Shown here piece by piece: positions 13,049 through 14,956 of a stretch of DNA of 14,956 bases (within the stretch, counting starts at the first letter, position 1; every line of letters begins with the position of its first letter). This stretch comes from Minisyncoccota bacterium (GTDB taxonomy: Bacteria > Patescibacteriota > Minisyncoccia > UBA6257 > HR35). The translations under genes and the position numbers were made by a program. The stretch spans positions 1 through 14,956 of the forward strand of contig CALHAT010000014.1 in assembly GCA_937934285.1 (NCBI GenBank), given 5' to 3'. The notes below the pieces were generated by a model, which worked only from the letters and a program-made list of their open reading frames with translations, had not been told where the DNA came from and ran no database searches.

Positions 13049-14956
13049 TCAAAAAATTATAAGTTTTAAAAGATCAATTAAGAAAAGATAAACGATATTG
13101 AGGATTAAAAGAAGAGAAATTTGTTGAAAATTTAATTTGCCAAAAAGAAGAGTTTCGTGGAAAACTTGTGTCAAGATAAAGGTTAAAGCTATGGCTATTA
13201 AAATTAAAAAGTGAATTAAAGGTAAAGTTTTTGATTTTAAGAAAAAGAAATTAGTTCTTACTGAATAAAAAATTAAAAGACCAGATAAAGTAACTTGCCA
13301 GAAAAGTGCAGATCTTAAAATATTCATTTCGTTATTCTTAAAAAGAGAATAAACAAAAAAATTAAAAAGAGCAGTTGCTAAGCCTAAAAATATAAGCAGA
13401 AAAAAAAATTTTCTTGATTTATAGACAACAGGATTCTTAATTTCTCTATCATCAACTCTATCGATAACACCAACAAAGAAAGGAAAATCAGTTAAAGTAT
13501 CAGTAATAATAATCTGAAGTGCTGTTAATGGGATAAATTGAGTAAACAGAGATAAAATACCAACAGAAAAAAAATTTCCTAAATTACCAATCATTGTATG
13601 TTTTAAGTATTTAAAAGTATTGAACAAAGCCTTTCTTCCTAAATAAATTCCATCAATAATCACATTTAAATCTTTTTCTAATAAAACAATATCGGCAACT
13701 TCTTTAGCAGCATCAATCGCAGTATCAACAACCAAACCAACATTAGCTAATTGCAAAGAAGGTATGTCATTGATCCCTTCGCCTAAAAAGCCAACTAGAT
13801 GCTTTTCTTTTAAGACTTGTAAAATCTTATATTTCATTTCCGGAGAAACTCGGGCAAAAACATTATATTTTTCAACAACCTCTTTAAATTCTTCATTGGT
13901 TAAATTATTTAATTCATCTTCAGTCCAAACTTTTTCCTCTTCATCGATCAACCCAATTTCTGAAGCAACTTTACGAGCAACTTCAGATCGATCACCGGTT
14001 AAAATCTTTACATCAACTCCCAATTCTTCAGCTTTTAAAATTGCCTCTTTGGCTGTTGGTTTAATTTTGTCGCGAAAAGTCGCGATGCCTAAAAAATTTA
14101 AATCTTGAACAATTTTACCTTTTTCAATAAAATCACCATTTTCTTTATAAGCTAAAGCATAAAGACGAAAACCGTCTTCAGAGTATTTTTTAAATTTTTC
14201 TAACCAATTGTTTTTTTCTTCTTGGCTTAAAGTGCAATAATTGATTAAATATTCTGGCGCTCCAATAACAACTAAATAATTTTTTTTATCTTCATCTTCA
14301 ATGAATGCTTGTGAAATTCTTAAGCTCGGGTCAAAAAGCTTTCTATTAATTAATTTTGTTTTTGTTTTCAAGCGGTGTTCATAGAAATATCTTTCCAAAG
14401 CCCTTTCAAAATCCGACAGATATTTTTGAGTCACACCAAACGATGATGAAAAGGCAAATTTTAAAAATAAATCTTCATTAGAAGAATCGATTCTTTCTAA
14501 CTCTAAGTTATCAGTTGTAATTGTTCCAGTTTTATCAACGCATAAAACATCAATTGTTCCTAAATCTTCGATCGAAGATAATCTTTTAATAATTGTCTTC
14601 TTTTTAGAAAAGAGATGAGTATAAATTGTTAAAGCTGTAACCTCAATTGCTGGTAAATGTTCAGGAATAATTGAGATTGTTAGAACTAAAGCAAAAATTA
14701 AAAGTTCTTTTAAATTTTCATAACGAAAGGCATTTAAGATAAAAATAAAAAGCATAAAAACAATTACTAATTTAACCAAATCTTTAGTAAAAATCATCAT
14801 CTCTTTACGATAAGCACCAATTTTCTCAGTTTCTAAAGCTAAAGTTTGAATTTTGGCAAATCTTGTTTTTTTACCTGTAGCTTTAACAATTCCCTCAACC
14901 TCGCCTTCGAAAATTTTTGTTCCTGAATAAAGAATTTCGCCTTCTTTTTTCTCAAC
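13049..14956 (-). CDS. P-type cation-transporting ATPase, MgtA-like (5' end outside window)
   Basis: P-type ATPases pump cations across the membrane through an aspartyl-phosphate intermediate. The frame is open to the right edge, giving 635 visible residues; an ATG at 14800 is internal, because EGEILYSGTKIFEGEVEGIVKATG upstream of it is the end of the actuator domain. Next come membrane helices with IIPEHLPAI (the PE.LP ion-site motif of helix 4), then VDKTGTIT with the phosphorylated aspartate at 14536-14534. TGDRSEVARK is in the nucleotide/P-domain, followed by GFLGEGINDIPSL and VDTAIDAAKEVADIVLLEKDL. The C-terminus has about six membrane segments, including TDTLTDFP. The VDTA..AKE.ADI.LLEKDL stretch most resembles the Mg2+ transporter MgtA group (P3B). 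The substrate cannot be fixed from sequence. The hinge motif reads GEGIND (Glu codon 13780-13778) where GDGxND is expected. Confidence 0.9.
   Translation of the reverse strand, partial: VEKKEGEILYSGTKIFEGEVEGIVKATGKKTRFAKIQTLALETEKIGAYRKEMMIFTKDLVKLVIVFMLFIFILNAFRYENLKELLIFALVLTISIIPEHLPAIEVTALTIYTHLFSKKKTIIKRLSSIEDLGTIDVLCVDKTGTITTDNLELERIDSSNEDLFLKFAFSSSFGVTQKYLSDFERALERYFYEHRLKTKTKLINRKLFDPSLRISQAFIEDEDKKNYLVVIGAPEYLINYCTLSQEEKNNWLEKFKKYSEDGFRLYALAYKENGDFIEKGKIVQDLNFLGIATFRDKIKPTAKEAILKAEELGVDVKILTGDRSEVARKVASEIGLIDEEEKVWTEDELNNLTNEEFKEVVEKYNVFARVSPEMKYKILQVLKEKHLVGFLGEGINDIPSLQLANVGLVVDTAIDAAKEVADIVLLEKDLNVIIDGIYLGRKALFNTFKYLKHTMIGNLGNFFSVGILSLFTQFIPLTALQIIITDTLTDFPFFVGVIDRVDDREIKNPVVYKSRKFFFLLIFLGLATALFNFFVYSLFKNNEMNILRSALFWQVTLSGLLIFYSVRTNFFFLKSKTLPLIHFLILIAIALTFILTQVFHETLLFGKLNFQQISLLLILNIVYLFLIDLLKLIIF

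Noticed and set aside
13764..14108. 114-residue + strand frame inside the P-type ATPase gene
   Set aside because: It is the antisense of the P-domain region; serine-rich composition is typical of a shadow frame.

Overview
The window is a compact, strongly AT-rich bacterial chromosome segment of housekeeping genes. Many genes overlap, Shine-Dalgarno sequences are almost absent (the clear exception is in front of the pyrophosphatase gene), several proteins are short, and a double-domain ThyX-like protein and an ATP-cone/nuclease fusion are present. Together these suggest a Patescibacteria (CPR)-type genome, perhaps Parcubacteria-like. That assignment is inference from gene style, not from a marker-gene search. 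TGA ends several real genes here, so a code that reads TGA as glycine is unlikely.

Layout. (1) 1-3546, + strand: the 3' part of a class B penicillin-binding protein (PBP2 type) entering from the left edge, a fused two-domain ThyX-like protein overlapping it by 20 bases, and a 62-residue protein with a CxxC motif. (2) 3530-4183, - strand: recO, convergent with the small gene. Its ATG shares a CATG palindrome with the divergent S41 peptidase gene. (3) 4182-5882, + strand: a carboxyl-terminal processing protease and ribosomal protein bL9, separated by a cluster of CGCGAAT repeats that folds into a hairpin. (4) 5862-6584, - strand: rsmA (ksgA), convergent with rplI. (5) 6673-10051, + strand: a secreted LysM/M23 peptidase, a 48-residue single-pass membrane protein, nusA, inorganic pyrophosphatase, and an ATP-cone plus PD-(D/E)XK nuclease-like protein, nearly all overlapping or a few bases apart, so probably one operon. 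(6) 10058-12608, - strand: three tandem secreted proteins built from a related cysteine-bearing FnIII-like module and PKD domains, behind a near-consensus sigma-70-type promoter. (7) 12736-12907, - strand: a tRNA-His(GTG) gene, preceded by a broken copy of its own 5' half with a perfect 20-bp GC-rich palindrome inserted in the D-loop region, and a near-consensus promoter placed so that transcription should begin at the broken copy. (8) 13049 to the right edge, - strand: a P-type cation ATPase resembling the MgtA group, lacking its N-terminus at the window edge and carrying GEGxND instead of GDGxND.

Functional themes: cell-wall growth and remodelling (PBP2, M23 peptidase, S41 protease), information processing (bL9, RsmA, NusA, tRNA-His, RecO), nucleotide and phosphate metabolism (ThyX-like, pyrophosphatase) and a cell-surface module (FnIII/PKD proteins). 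No phage, insertion sequence or CRISPR array is visible. The observation most worth following is the interrupted half-copy of tRNA-His: one arm of its palindrome is an exact 8-base complement of the anticodon arm of the intact tRNA immediately downstream on the predicted transcript.
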